Shown here piece after piece: positions 36,939-45,201 of a DNA stretch of 64,000 nt; positions within the stretch are counted from its first letter, which is position 1, and each line of letters opens with the position of its first letter. Under the pieces are notes generated by a model. That model was given only the letters and a program-made list of their open reading frames with translations, had not been told where the DNA came from and did not search any database. The DNA is from Bacteroidales bacterium (GTDB lineage Bacteria; Bacteroidota; Bacteroidia; Bacteroidales; UBA932). The stretch covers positions 1 to 64,000 of the forward strand of contig JAFZIO010000042.1 in assembly GCA_017554335.1 (NCBI GenBank), read 5' to 3'. The position numbers and the translations under genes were made by a program.

Positions 36939-39449
36939 CGGCTCTTTGCAGGCGGCAGGGTCCATAGAAACCGACAGCATCTTTGTCTCCCCCGGCATCA
37001 GATGGAAATAGTTGTCCGAATAATGTACGGGCAGCACCAGGGTGCCGTTTGAATCCGTCACCTTCACGCGTATCATAAGCGCCGGAACGACTCCGGCATT
37101 GCTGATCCGCACCTCGTAGCAACCGGGAGCGTTCTCCACTTGCAGGGACTCTAGAGATGCCTCCGGCATGCCGCGCAAGGCCTTCAGATTGCCCTCTTCG
37201 CGCCCCATCACATATGTATTCTCCGACAGCAGCACGCCGTCGGACGACATCAGTCGCAGCCTCAGGTAATAGACATCTGAGATATCGGACGGAACGGCCA
37301 CATGGAAACAAGGCAGAGTCTCGTCTTCACCGACGCTGACCGTCAACTGACGTTCCCAGGCAATGCTGCCGTCCATGTTCCGCAGTTCGGCGGCGGCCAC
37401 CATATTCTCATGACGGCCTGCATGATAGTTGGCCACCTCCACGTCACCCTTCCATCGGTTATACAGAATATGCAACGGCTCGCAGGCCTTTTTGCATCCG
37501 AAGAATGCGGCCGTGGGTTCGAAGTACCAGTCGTAAGTCTGCCATACCATCGACGGCCAGCAAGGATGGCTCATCCAAAGCAGCAGCCCCTGGCTGTATT
37601 CGCTGCGTCCTTCGAACATAGCACGATAGCCCTCGTAATTAACCCACTGCGCATATTCGCAGAATTGTCTGGCGTCCTTAGGTTCCCCGAAGGCCTTGAC
37701 TATCTTGCCGTTGAATGTCTCCGTCGCCTGTGCCGAAGGCTGCACGCCGCCGAGGGTGTAATCGTGCATCGCATACATAAAGTTGGGATGCTCAAGGCTG
37801 CTGTAAGGCTCCACATGCTCCTCCCCGAACGTGCGCACAAGGTTTTCGTAATTCATAACAGCCGGCATGCCTCGCTCGCTATGCATCTCGTCGTGCCCGT
37901 ATAGATGGAAATAATCGCTGTACGGCCGCACGTTATAGGGGCCGCCGCCGTTGAATCCGTCGGCTGCGGAATGCGGATGGTAATATAGTCCAGGATGCAG
38001 CTCCTCAACCGAGCTCCTGAGGCAGGTATCTATAATCTCCGGCGGATAGCCTTCGTTGCGGCCCACATAAAGGGCTATGCTGGGATGATTACGTATGCGC
38101 CTGAGATGCCTGCGTGCTGTCTCGTTGAACATCTCCGGATCTTCCGGGTCGGGGCCGTCCCATGGATTCGCCAGCCAGAAATCCTGCCACACCATAATGC
38201 CGTACTTGTCGCAGGCGTCGTAGAAAGCGCGGTGAGCCGTCATGCCCACCCAGTTGCGTATCATGGTGAAGTTCATCTCGGCATGATATCCTACGGCAAT
38301 GTCGTACTCCCGCGCCCCGTACTGCAGCATGAGCTCAGGGTATCCCCAGTTGCCGCCAAAACCTATGAAACGCCTGCCGTTGACATACATCTGGAGCCGC
38401 TTGTTCTTCACCTTGTCGGGATATCCTCCCGGAATAATATCCTTGGTTACAGGCACATGGTCTTCAAGCTTATAACTCATCTGCCGTACGCCGGAGCGGA
38501 ACTCGCGGCGGTCGGAAAGCTTGCCGCCGGCAGTTACGAATTCGAATTGTACATCATACAGATTCTGATCTCCGTAGCCGTTCGGCCACCATAGGGAGGG
38601 GTTCTCGAAGAGCAGGGAATCGAAACGTTCGGTCCTGTCTTCACCGGCATCCAGCACCAGCTCCCGACTGAAAGTGACGGGACCGAAGCATCCGCTCAAG
38701 GTACCCTTCACAGGGCGGGACGAGCGGTTGGAGAGGCCCACCTCGGCAAACACGTACGCGCGGGTGGTATCCGGCAGCGGCAGTTCCGTACGCACGAAGG
38801 GATCCTCAAGGGTAACCGTACCTGTGCCATACAGCCACACATCGTCGTAGATTCCCATATTGCGGCCCGGCAGCACGGGTATCCAGTCCCAGCCTATCGT
38901 CGGGTGCATGGTGGGGTTGTCGGCTCCGAGTATGCCGCCGTTGAGTCCCGTAGAGTATACCGTACGCTCCTTGGCATGGCCGTAGTTATTGTTATGTATT
39001 ATCTTGACTTCCAGCTTGTTCCGCCCGTCATTAAGTATGCCGGTCACATCATAGTCCGCCGTCCTGAACGCACCGTCTATGCGCCCGACGTAGACTCCGT
39101 TCAGCGTGACCTCCGCCTTCCAGTTGACGCCTTCGAAATGCAGGAACTGACGGGGGCAGTCGATACGGCTCCTGAAATCGCAACTGTACAGGAAGTCCCT
39201 GCAGAAAAGGGAATCCGGTATGCTGAGCACATTGTCACCGAAGTGGGGGTCGGGCATGAGTCCGGCTGCCACATAACTGCCGAGCACCGTGCCGGGCACC
39301 TGAGCCGGGATAGTAGAGCCGAGGGTATCTGTCTGAATGGTCCAACCGGCACCGGAGAGCATCTGAACGTCGCCTGCAGGCCTGAGCGCGGGTTGCGAAC
39401 AGGCACCCAACAGCATCAGGGCCAGAGCGGCCAATACTTTATGATTCAT
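36903..39449 (-). CDS. Glycoside hydrolase family 2-type lipoprotein (beta-mannosidase-like)
   Basis: This 848-residue protein has a lipoprotein signal (MNHKVLAALALMLLGACSQP). Domains in order are a sugar-binding jelly roll (about 30-205; FHFEGVNWKAEVTLNGVYVG-like), an immunoglobulin-like domain (~215-320), and a TIM barrel (~330-690). In the barrel IALYVGRNEGYPP carries the acid/base Glu near residue 466, and SERGMPAVMNYE may carry the nucleophile. A C-terminal beta domain follows. The layout fits exo-beta-mannosidase or exo-glucosaminidase-like GH2 enzymes; the sugar is uncertain. It lies 12 bp after the M28 gene. Confidence 0.85.
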   Translation of the reverse strand: MNHKVLAALALMLLGACSQPALRPAGDVQMLSGAGWTIQTDTLGSTIPAQVPGTVLGSYVAAGLMPDPHFGDNVLSIPDSLFCRDFLYSCDFRSRIDCPRQFLHFEGVNWKAEVTLNGVYVGRIDGAFRTADYDVTGILNDGRNKLEVKIIHNNNYGHAKERTVYSTGLNGGILGADNPTMHPTIGWDWIPVLPGRNMGIYDDVWLYGTGTVTLEDPFVRTELPLPDTTRAYVFAEVGLSNRSSRPVKGTLSGCFGPVTFSRELVLDAGEDRTERFDSLLFENPSLWWPNGYGDQNLYDVQFEFVTAGGKLSDRREFRSGVRQMSYKLEDHVPVTKDIIPGGYPDKVKNKRLQMYVNGRRFIGFGGNWGYPELMLQYGAREYDIAVGYHAEMNFTMIRNWVGMTAHRAFYDACDKYGIMVWQDFWLANPWDGPDPEDPEMFNETARRHLRRIRNHPSIALYVGRNEGYPPEIIDTCLRSSVEELHPGLYYHPHSAADGFNGGGPYNVRPYSDYFHLYGHDEMHSERGMPAVMNYENLVRTFGEEHVEPYSSLEHPNFMYAMHDYTLGGVQPSAQATETFNGKIVKAFGEPKDARQFCEYAQWVNYEGYRAMFEGRSEYSQGLLLWMSHPCWPSMVWQTYDWYFEPTAAFFGCKKACEPLHILYNRWKGDVEVANYHAGRHENMVAAAELRNMDGSIAWERQLTVSVGEDETLPCFHVAVPSDISDVYYLRLRLMSSDGVLLSENTYVMGREEGNLKALRGMPEASLESLQVENAPGCYEVRISNAGVVPALMIRVKVTDSNGTLVLPVHYSDNYFHLMPGETKMLSVSMDPAACKEPSILLQPANGML

Positions 39450-39460
39450 TATATGGTGAT

Positions 39461-40309
39461 TTATCGGGCTTGAAGCCAGTTTCGTATAAGTTCGGCGCGC
39501 TTGCCGAGTATCTCGAAGTCTATACCGTCGGCGTCATCCGTCAGCTTGTTGGTATTCATGGTGATGCCGGAGGTAAACATCACTGCGGGCACCTTCTTGC
39601 GAAGGAAGGGCGCCTGGTCGGAAATCCTGGTGTAGAAATACTCAGTGAAGCTCTTGCTCTTGTAGTAATCGTAATAGAGCCTCAGGCCTATGCCTTCGTT
39701 CGCCTTTTCCAGTGCCTTCTCGTGCGTCTTGCCGCCCAGGGCGATGAGGAAGTCGGGACGATACTTGTTGGGCGGCGCCAGTACGGAACCTATGGTGTCC
39801 AGGTTGACCACCATCGACAGGTTCCACCTGCAATCGGACGCCAGTGTTTCCGCTCCGGCAAGCCCTTCGGAATGAGCGTCCAGCGCCACGAATACGAAGT
39901 TCCGCCCGCTGTCCTTCAGGGCCTCCGCAAGATACAGCAGTACGGCCACTCCGGAGGCGTTGCTGTCGGCTCCGGGGTACACCCTGCCGCCTATGAAACC
40001 TATGCCGTCGTAATGGGCGCAGACAAGCGTGTACTGCCTGGAACGGGCGTCTCCCCTGCTGACGGCTATTATGTTGCGGCCCACTCCTTTATCGGTCCGG
40101 AAGAACTGGATCTGCGGTTCCAGGCCTATCTGACGGAAGCGCCTCAGCAGGTAGGCGGACGCCTCCACGCTGCCGCGGGACGCATGTCCCCGCCCCTCCA
40201 TGAGGGAGTCGGCAAGACAGAGTACGTCGTCCCGGATGCCGGCCTGCGCTGGTACGCCGGACGCCAGCAGGACGGCTGCCAGAAGAAGAATTTTGCAGAT
40301 ACGCTTCAA
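39461..40309 (-). CDS. M28-family exported aminopeptidase-like protein
   Basis: This 282-residue protein has a signal peptide (LKRICKILLLAAVLLASGVP). The zinc-ligand order of M28 is recognisable: CAHYDG (His and Asp) and PGADSNASGVAVLL (bridging Asp). The usual Glu-Glu-x-Gly region reads ALDAHSEGLAG, so the catalytic pair is altered. No ATG precedes the signal peptide after the promoter, so TTG 40309 is the most likely start. Activity should be treated as uncertain. It probably shares a transcript with the downstream GH2 gene. Confidence 0.75.
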   Translation of the reverse strand: MKRICKILLLAAVLLASGVPAQAGIRDDVLCLADSLMEGRGHASRGSVEASAYLLRRFRQIGLEPQIQFFRTDKGVGRNIIAVSRGDARSRQYTLVCAHYDGIGFIGGRVYPGADSNASGVAVLLYLAEALKDSGRNFVFVALDAHSEGLAGAETLASDCRWNLSMVVNLDTIGSVLAPPNKYRPDFLIALGGKTHEKALEKANEGIGLRLYYDYYKSKSFTEYFYTRISDQAPFLRKKVPAVMFTSGITMNTNKLTDDADGIDFEILGKRAELIRNWLQAR

Positions 40310-40327
40310 AACGGCACGATAAATGTT

Positions 40328-40335
40328 TATCTTTG
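40328..40335 (+). promoter_or_regulatory. -7 box for the TPR gene
   Basis: TATCTTTG lies eight bases before the GTG at 40344 and directly abuts the opposing box at 40336-40343. Confidence 0.5.
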
Positions 40336-40343
40336 CAAATGTA
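40336..40343 (-). promoter_or_regulatory. -7 box for the M28-GH2 operon
   Basis: Minus strand reads TACATTTG. It shares the central TTTGCAAA palindrome with the plus-strand box, so the two start sites would lie inside each other's promoter. Confidence 0.5.
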
Positions 40344-42386
40344 GTGAAAAAGTTTCTCCTTTCCATATCGATACTGCTCGCCGCAGCGCTTTCTTCGCAT
40401 GCCCAATACGACAAGGATGTGTTCAGCATGCGGGGCCGCATTGCCCTGCAGGACGGCAAGTATGCCCAGGCCATCGAGCACTTCAACATACTCGCCCGAC
40501 TGGACAGTACCGATTACTGGTGCTTCTTCTACCGCGGCATAGCCAAGTACAACCTGGGCGACATCCGCGGCGCTCAGAAGGATTTCAATACTTCCGTTCG
40601 GCTTAACCCCGTGTTTACCAACGGATACCATTACCGTGCCATTACAGAAAGCCGCAACGGGGAGTACGAGAAGGCTTTCGACGACTTCGACAAGGCCATC
40701 AGCCTGCGGCCCGGGTTCACAGGCCTTTACTACAGCCGGGGCGTGACCAATTTCCTGGCTCAGAGGTTCCCCGAGGCTGTGGAGGACTTCGACCGCTACA
40801 TCCGCAAGGAGCCCAAGGATCCGTCGGCCTACCTGAACAGGGGCGCCTCCTACCTTTTCCTGGGCGACACGCTGAAAGCCATGAACGACTACAACAAGGC
40901 CATCAAGCTAGACCGCTTCGAGCCGGAGTGCTACATACGCCGCGGGCGTGTGCTGGCGGCGCAGGAGAAGTATCTGGAGGCCGTAAGCGACATGACCCAC
41001 GCCGTGGAGCTGGACAGCACCAACACCTTCGCCTACTTCAACAGGGCCCTGATGTACTACGAGCTGCACGACTACAACTCAGCGATGCGCGACCTTAACC
41101 GTGTGCTCAAGGACGAGCCCGGCAACGCCCTCACCTTATACAACCGTTCGCTTATTTATGCGCAGGTGGGCGATTACGAGAGTGCACTGGACGACATGGA
41201 CAGGGTGCTGAACATCAACCCCCGCAACGTGCTTGCGTACTTCAACCGCGCGGCGTTCTTCATGGAAATGGGCCGCTGGCGCGACGCCCTGGCCGATTAC
41301 GACAGGGCCATCGAGCTCTATCCGGACTTCGCGAAGGCCTACCTGAACCGCTCCTACGTGGAGAACATGTTAGGCATGACCAAGGAGTCCAAGGCCGATT
41401 ACAAGACGGCGCAGCGCAAGGTCGGCGAGTACCGCTACAAGAATTCCTCCGGCGAAGCGTCGTTTGCCGACACCACCAAGAAATACAACGCCCTGCTGGC
41501 CCTGGATGCCGATTTCGCCAAAAAAGACTTCGACAACGAACTGCTACAGCACCGCGACATAGACATACGCCTGCGTCCGCTATACAAGTTCCAGCTGGCC
41601 GCCGAGCGCGAGCAGCGCAACCTCGCCCTCAGCACCCGTTTCGAGCACGCCCTGCTGGACCGTTTCGTAGACTCCGTGCCTGTGCCCGTGCTTGTCAGCA
41701 ACAGCGACAGCCTGGTGACGCTGAAGCTGGTGCGCTCGCTCAGCTCCGTGCTGGCAGGAGACGGCAGTTCCGGTGCCGGAAAGGTACAACTGACGCCTTC
41801 GGAGACCTTCTTCATCAAGGGCATCTACGACGTTCAGCAGAAGAACTACCAGGCCGCCCTGGGATGGTTCGACAAGGCCGTCCAGGCAGCGGACAGCGAC
41901 GCCGAAAAAGACCGTTACAGCCGCTTCTACAAGGCATTCTACCTTATGAACCGCGGCGTCCTGCGGGCAGAAATGATAGACTTCATTGCCTCTCTGGAAG
42001 GCAATGTGCAGACGCTGGCCATGGATGACAAGGGTGCCACACGCGCCAGGGTATCCGACCGCGTGGCACGCAGCTACGACTATTCCGAGGCCATTGAAGA
42101 CATGCAGGCCGCCACCGAGCTTGTGCCTGATATACCGTATCTGTATTTCAACCTCGGCAACCTCTACTGCCTGAGCGGGGAGATGGTAAATTCAATAGAC
42201 AGTTACACTCAGGCGCTGCGGCTCTACCCTTCCATGGGAGACGCATACTTTAACCGCGGTCTCGTGCTTATATACCTGAAAGACAAGGAAAAGGGCTGCA
42301 TCGACCTGTCGCGTGCCGGAGAACTTGGCGTGCGTGACGCCTACAGCGTGATAGACAAGTATTGTACGAACGATGAGCAGCGTTAA
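40344..42386 (+). CDS. Exported tetratricopeptide-repeat protein
   Basis: This 680-residue protein starts at GTG 40344 with a signal peptide (KKFLLSISILLAAALSSHAQ); an ATG at 40323 would lie within the promoter. Residues ~25-345 contain about nine tandem TPRs, for example GKYAQAIEHFNILARLDST, EYEKAFDDFDKAISLRPG and GRWRDALADYDRAIELYPDF. A less regular middle region (~350-560) follows, then two or three more TPRs (YQAALGWFDKAVQAA; SIDSYTQALRLYPSMGD). It is likely a periplasmic scaffold for protein-protein contacts. It overlaps the MBL gene by 14 bp. Confidence 0.85.
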   Translation: MKKFLLSISILLAAALSSHAQYDKDVFSMRGRIALQDGKYAQAIEHFNILARLDSTDYWCFFYRGIAKYNLGDIRGAQKDFNTSVRLNPVFTNGYHYRAITESRNGEYEKAFDDFDKAISLRPGFTGLYYSRGVTNFLAQRFPEAVEDFDRYIRKEPKDPSAYLNRGASYLFLGDTLKAMNDYNKAIKLDRFEPECYIRRGRVLAAQEKYLEAVSDMTHAVELDSTNTFAYFNRALMYYELHDYNSAMRDLNRVLKDEPGNALTLYNRSLIYAQVGDYESALDDMDRVLNINPRNVLAYFNRAAFFMEMGRWRDALADYDRAIELYPDFAKAYLNRSYVENMLGMTKESKADYKTAQRKVGEYRYKNSSGEASFADTTKKYNALLALDADFAKKDFDNELLQHRDIDIRLRPLYKFQLAAEREQRNLALSTRFEHALLDRFVDSVPVPVLVSNSDSLVTLKLVRSLSSVLAGDGSSGAGKVQLTPSETFFIKGIYDVQQKNYQAALGWFDKAVQAADSDAEKDRYSRFYKAFYLMNRGVLRAEMIDFIASLEGNVQTLAMDDKGATRARVSDRVARSYDYSEAIEDMQAATELVPDIPYLYFNLGNLYCLSGEMVNSIDSYTQALRLYPSMGDAYFNRGLVLIYLKDKEKGCIDLSRAGELGVRDAYSVIDKYCTNDEQR

Positions 42387-43179
42387 GTTCAAGTCTTTCT
42401 CTTCCGGCAGCTGCGGCAACTGCTATTTCCTGGGACTTTTCAACGATGAAAGCCGGCGTTGCGAGGCGGGCGTCGTAATCGATGCCGGCGTGAGCCCCCG
42501 GCGGCTGAAGAAGGAGCTGCAGCACGACGGCCTCTGCTTCGACGATTTCAGCGCCGTGCTGGTCACCCACGACCATATGGACCACATACGCTCCCTGGGT
42601 TCGTTCTGCAAGCACGTCGGCAAGCCGGTCTGGGCCACGGAAGGCCTGCACCGGGCGCTTTCCAGGCACACTATGACCCGCTTCCAGATTACCGACTACC
42701 GCATGGAGCTCCGCGAAGGCGCCTGGAACGACGTAGTGCCGGGACGCATACGTGCACGCTATTTCGTCGTCCCCCACGACGCCACCGAAACCGTCGGTTA
42801 CGCCATACTGCTGGACGACTACAAGTTTGTGATCATGACCGACATAGGCAGCATGACCGAGGAGGCCCTCCGCTGGGCGAGGCAGGCCGACACCGTGGTC
42901 ATCGAAAGCAACTACGACCCTGAGATGCTGCGCAACGGCCCCTATCCCCTGGATCTGCAGGCCCGCATACGCAGCGGCCACGGGCACCTGTCCAACCCCG
43001 AGTGCGCCGAGGCAATCGAGGCCTTCCGCCACGACGGCCTGCGCCACATCTTCCTGTGCCACCTCAGCGAGCACAACAACACCCCAGAGCTTGCCTACTC
43101 CGAGAGCCTCAGCGCCGCCGCCGGCATCCCCCTGGCCCCACTTCCCCGCATGACCGCCTCGCCGCTGTACAATTTGTAG
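42373..43179 (+). CDS. Metallo-beta-lactamase-fold hydrolase (YycJ/VicX-like)
   Basis: This 268-residue cytoplasmic protein opens with KFKSFSSGSCGNCYFLG, characteristic of the YycJ/WalJ branch. The metal motif is THDHMDH (His66, Asp70, His71), followed by FVVPHDATETVGYAI, VIMTDIGS (bridging Asp), IESNYD and HLSEHNNTPE. Relatives behave as DNA exonuclease or phosphodiesterase-type enzymes. The start at 42373 lies inside the end of the TPR gene. Downstream is the structured element D1. Confidence 0.85.
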   Translation: MSSVKFKSFSSGSCGNCYFLGLFNDESRRCEAGVVIDAGVSPRRLKKELQHDGLCFDDFSAVLVTHDHMDHIRSLGSFCKHVGKPVWATEGLHRALSRHTMTRFQITDYRMELREGAWNDVVPGRIRARYFVVPHDATETVGYAILLDDYKFVIMTDIGSMTEEALRWARQADTVVIESNYDPEMLRNGPYPLDLQARIRSGHGHLSNPECAEAIEAFRHDGLRHIFLCHLSEHNNTPELAYSESLSAAAGIPLAPLPRMTASPLYNL

Positions 43180-43209
43180 CGTTTAACCTATAGCTTTTCC
43201 CCTCATCGG

Positions 43210-43352
43210 CGCTGCGAAGCGGGACAGTGGGACTGATGCGGCAACCCGTGGCCGCCCGTGGCCACGTGAACGGGAGGGGCCCAGCCGGAGGCTGGGAGGG
43301 ATGAGCGAAGCGAAGGTTCTGCCGCGTCAGCCCCACTGCAAGCGGAGCAGCG
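43210..43352 (+). repeat. Long stem-loop element D1 (candidate structured RNA)
   Basis: This 143-nt G+C-rich element has three nested pairings. The outer clamp is CGCTGC with GCAGCG. The main stem is 43225-43242 with 43321-43338 (16 of 18 Watson-Crick, one G-U). Inner hairpins are 43247-43253 with 43260-43266 and 43280-43286 with 43290-43296. Conserved single-stranded blocks shared with D2 are GGAGGGGCCCA, GGGAGGGATGAGCG and CGAAGGT. It sits in the convergent gap after the MBL gene and contains no open frame of note. Confidence 0.65.
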
Positions 43353-43382
43353 GCGGCGTTGAGCGTTGTGGCTGTTGCGAAG

Positions 43383-43500
43383 TGACTGTGGCACCCCATT
43401 TCGTCACGTCACTGAGGGTTTTGGGCTAAGAACGGCTAAAAACAGCTTGTGACGTGATTGTGAAGACCTCCAGAGTCACGTCGCTGGCCAAAAATGAGAT
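43383..43500 (-). repeat. Two-hairpin REP/BIME-like repeat, copy B
   Basis: On the minus strand it is almost identical to copy C (47422-47542). It has a GACGTGACTCTGGAGGTCTT block, arms around ATCACGTCAC, a GTTTTTAGCCGTTCTTAGCC linker, and a second hairpin ending in CAGTCACTTC. It lies 18 bp from the stop of the transposase-like gene and points out of it. The left flank continues through a shared ~30-bp sequence into D1. Confidence 0.85.
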
Positions 43501-43518
43501 AAAAGAAAGAGTCTATCA

Positions 43519-44493
43519 TCATTTTATGCAGAGGCAGCGGCGCAACTGGTCTTCAGTTACAATCTTTTCGGAGAACAGACTGTCACATTTTCGGTATTGA
43601 ACGCTCTTGCATTCTTTCCAAATAGCATTGCCTAAGTCTGACCGTTTGCGTTCAGGAAGCTGATAGATTGACGATTCACTGCACCCTTTGAAATACTGTG
43701 AAGGCAGGATGATGTCGTCAACAATATGACATAACTCAATATCAGTCATACGGTTTTTATTAATGCGGCCTTGTTCTGAGATAAAGGCTTTAGAAGGATC
43801 AAATGCAGGAACACCTCGTTCAATCAGTTCCAGTGTAATAGCTGGCAGATTGTTTTCTTTCTGTTGATCTGCAATATCTTTTCCATCAGAGATACGGTTC
43901 ATTTGAAAGAGGAAATTGCGTGGAGAGACATAAACACTTTCCACATATGCTGTATCTTCAATGTCTTCCCTGAGTAAAAGGCCATTACTCGCCATACGAT
44001 ACTTCGTTGGAAGCTTAGTGTTAAACGGCAAATAGTTGTGCCGTTTATAGTCTTCGATCAAGACTGGAGCCTGGTCACGTCCAAGGTCTTTGCGGAAGTA
44101 GGAATTTACTGAACTGTGAGGATAACCGAAAGCAGTTGTCGACAATCCATGATGCAGTCCCTGTTTTATTACATAATTCAGCATTGACTGCGTATGGTAA
44201 AGCCCTTCGACATTTAATATGAAGCCCTCCTTCTCTCCAAGCGACCCTTTGCGACCGTACTTTGCATTAAAGTAACGTGTATAGGAATAGCGATGCCGCT
44301 TTGCCAACTCATGTGGATTGCCGGTCCGGGCAGCTTCGTGATGATGGGTAGAAAGGAAGCCGTCTGCAAGCAATGTTGAATCCGTTTCCAATGCTGCCAA
44401 GGCTAAATAATTGAATCCGATAATCAGGTCGCTTTCGTTCCTGAACATTACCTCTTCATGAGATGAGAGGCATAAATGGTAAGTCTCTTTCAT
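43519..44493 (-). CDS. REP-associated tyrosine transposase-like (RAYT, Y1/HUH) protein
   Basis: In this 324-residue protein residues ~1-135 follow the RAYT/IS200-type Y1 domain: N-terminal YHLCLSS and VMFRNESD, then metal motif HHH at 50-52 (the HUH site), RYFNAKYGRKGSLGEKEGF, and catalytic helix Y107-V-I-K-Q111 as Tyr-x3-Gln. GYPHSSVNSYF follows, matching the YPWSS block. Residues ~140-324 are a long C-terminal part with a helix-turn-helix-like end (MTDIELCHIVDDIILPSQYF). The enzyme would cut single-stranded DNA at palindromes. ATG 44493 is chosen because the first ATG at 44556 is upstream of the promoter. Sequence around it is more A+T-rich than neighbours. Confidence 0.75.
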   Translation of the reverse strand: MKETYHLCLSSHEEVMFRNESDLIIGFNYLALAALETDSTLLADGFLSTHHHEAARTGNPHELAKRHRYSYTRYFNAKYGRKGSLGEKEGFILNVEGLYHTQSMLNYVIKQGLHHGLSTTAFGYPHSSVNSYFRKDLGRDQAPVLIEDYKRHNYLPFNTKLPTKYRMASNGLLLREDIEDTAYVESVYVSPRNFLFQMNRISDGKDIADQQKENNLPAITLELIERGVPAFDPSKAFISEQGRINKNRMTDIELCHIVDDIILPSQYFKGCSESSIYQLPERKRSDLGNAIWKECKSVQYRKCDSLFSEKIVTEDQLRRCLCIK

Positions 44494-44534
44494 AGTCTGT
44501 TCCGGTTTATAATAGCACTTTGTGCTTCTTTTTT

Positions 44535-44542
44535 CAAAGATA
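44535..44542 (-). promoter_or_regulatory. -7 box for the RAYT-like gene
   Basis: Minus strand reads TATCTTTG; predicted start near 44530 gives a ~37-nt leader. Confidence 0.5.
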
Positions 44543-44612
44543 GCAAAAACAACCATGATTCGAGACGTATTATCGGAATTATTGCGTTTTTATTATAGAA
44601 TACAATAATTAC

Positions 44613-44620
44613 TATATTTG
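44613..44620 (+). promoter_or_regulatory. -7 box for the ECF sigma operon
   Basis: TATATTTG predicts a start near 44625, 16 nt before the GTG start codon. Confidence 0.55.
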
Positions 44621-44640
44621 ATGAGGCAAGGATAAAGGGA

Positions 44641-45201
44641 GTGTATAGACAACTTAACGAGGAGGAACTGGCCAGATACTGCTCGGAGAGAGACATAATG
44701 GCAGAGGAGGAGCTGTATAGACGATATGCAGCAAAGGTGAATACAATCTGTTGCCGATACACAGACAATGCAGAGGACGCTGAAGATTTGATGCATGAAG
44801 CGATCATCAAGGCGCTGGACAAGATATCCACATACTCTTATAAAGGAAAAGGATCTTTGTCCGTTTGGATTTCCAGAATTGCCATTAATTTGGCCGTAGA
44901 TCAAATCCGCAGAAAGAGATTGCGAATGGTACCGCTGGAGTTCTGGACTCATGATACTGTAGCGGAGCCGACTGAGGATGAAATGGAGTCTATATCGGAA
45001 GATATGCTCTTGGACTTTATAACCAGGCTGCCGGAATTAAGAAGGACCGTCTTCAACCTTTATTGCATTGACGGATACTCTCATAAGCAAATTGCTGAGA
45101 TGCTAGGGATAAGTGAAAAAGGCTCGGCCGGAGTGCTGGCGAAAGCTAGAAAGCAAATTAAAGAAGAAATCCGGCATTATCTGAAAGAACGGGACAAATG
45201 A
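44641..45201 (+). CDS. ECF-type RNA polymerase sigma factor
   Basis: This 186-residue protein has a sigma-70 region 2 (about 15-85; AEDLMHEAIIKALDKISTY, WISRIAINLAVDQIRRKR) and region 4 (about 125-180; LPELRRTVFNLYCIDGYSHK, IAEMLGISEKGSAGVLAKAR). There is no ATG in a suitable place. GTG 44641 gives the conserved N-terminal part, with AAGGGA just before it. The next gene overlaps by 4 bp and encodes a membrane protein with the layout of an anti-sigma factor. Confidence 0.9.
   Translation: MYRQLNEEELARYCSERDIMAEEELYRRYAAKVNTICCRYTDNAEDAEDLMHEAIIKALDKISTYSYKGKGSLSVWISRIAINLAVDQIRRKRLRMVPLEFWTHDTVAEPTEDEMESISEDMLLDFITRLPELRRTVFNLYCIDGYSHKQIAEMLGISEKGSAGVLAKARKQIKEEIRHYLKERDK

Noticed and set aside
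43207-43360. D1/D2 as an IscB or TnpB guide RNA (omega RNA)
   Set aside because: They are compact and structured like such RNAs, but no IscB or TnpB frame lies nearby and I cannot match the consensus.
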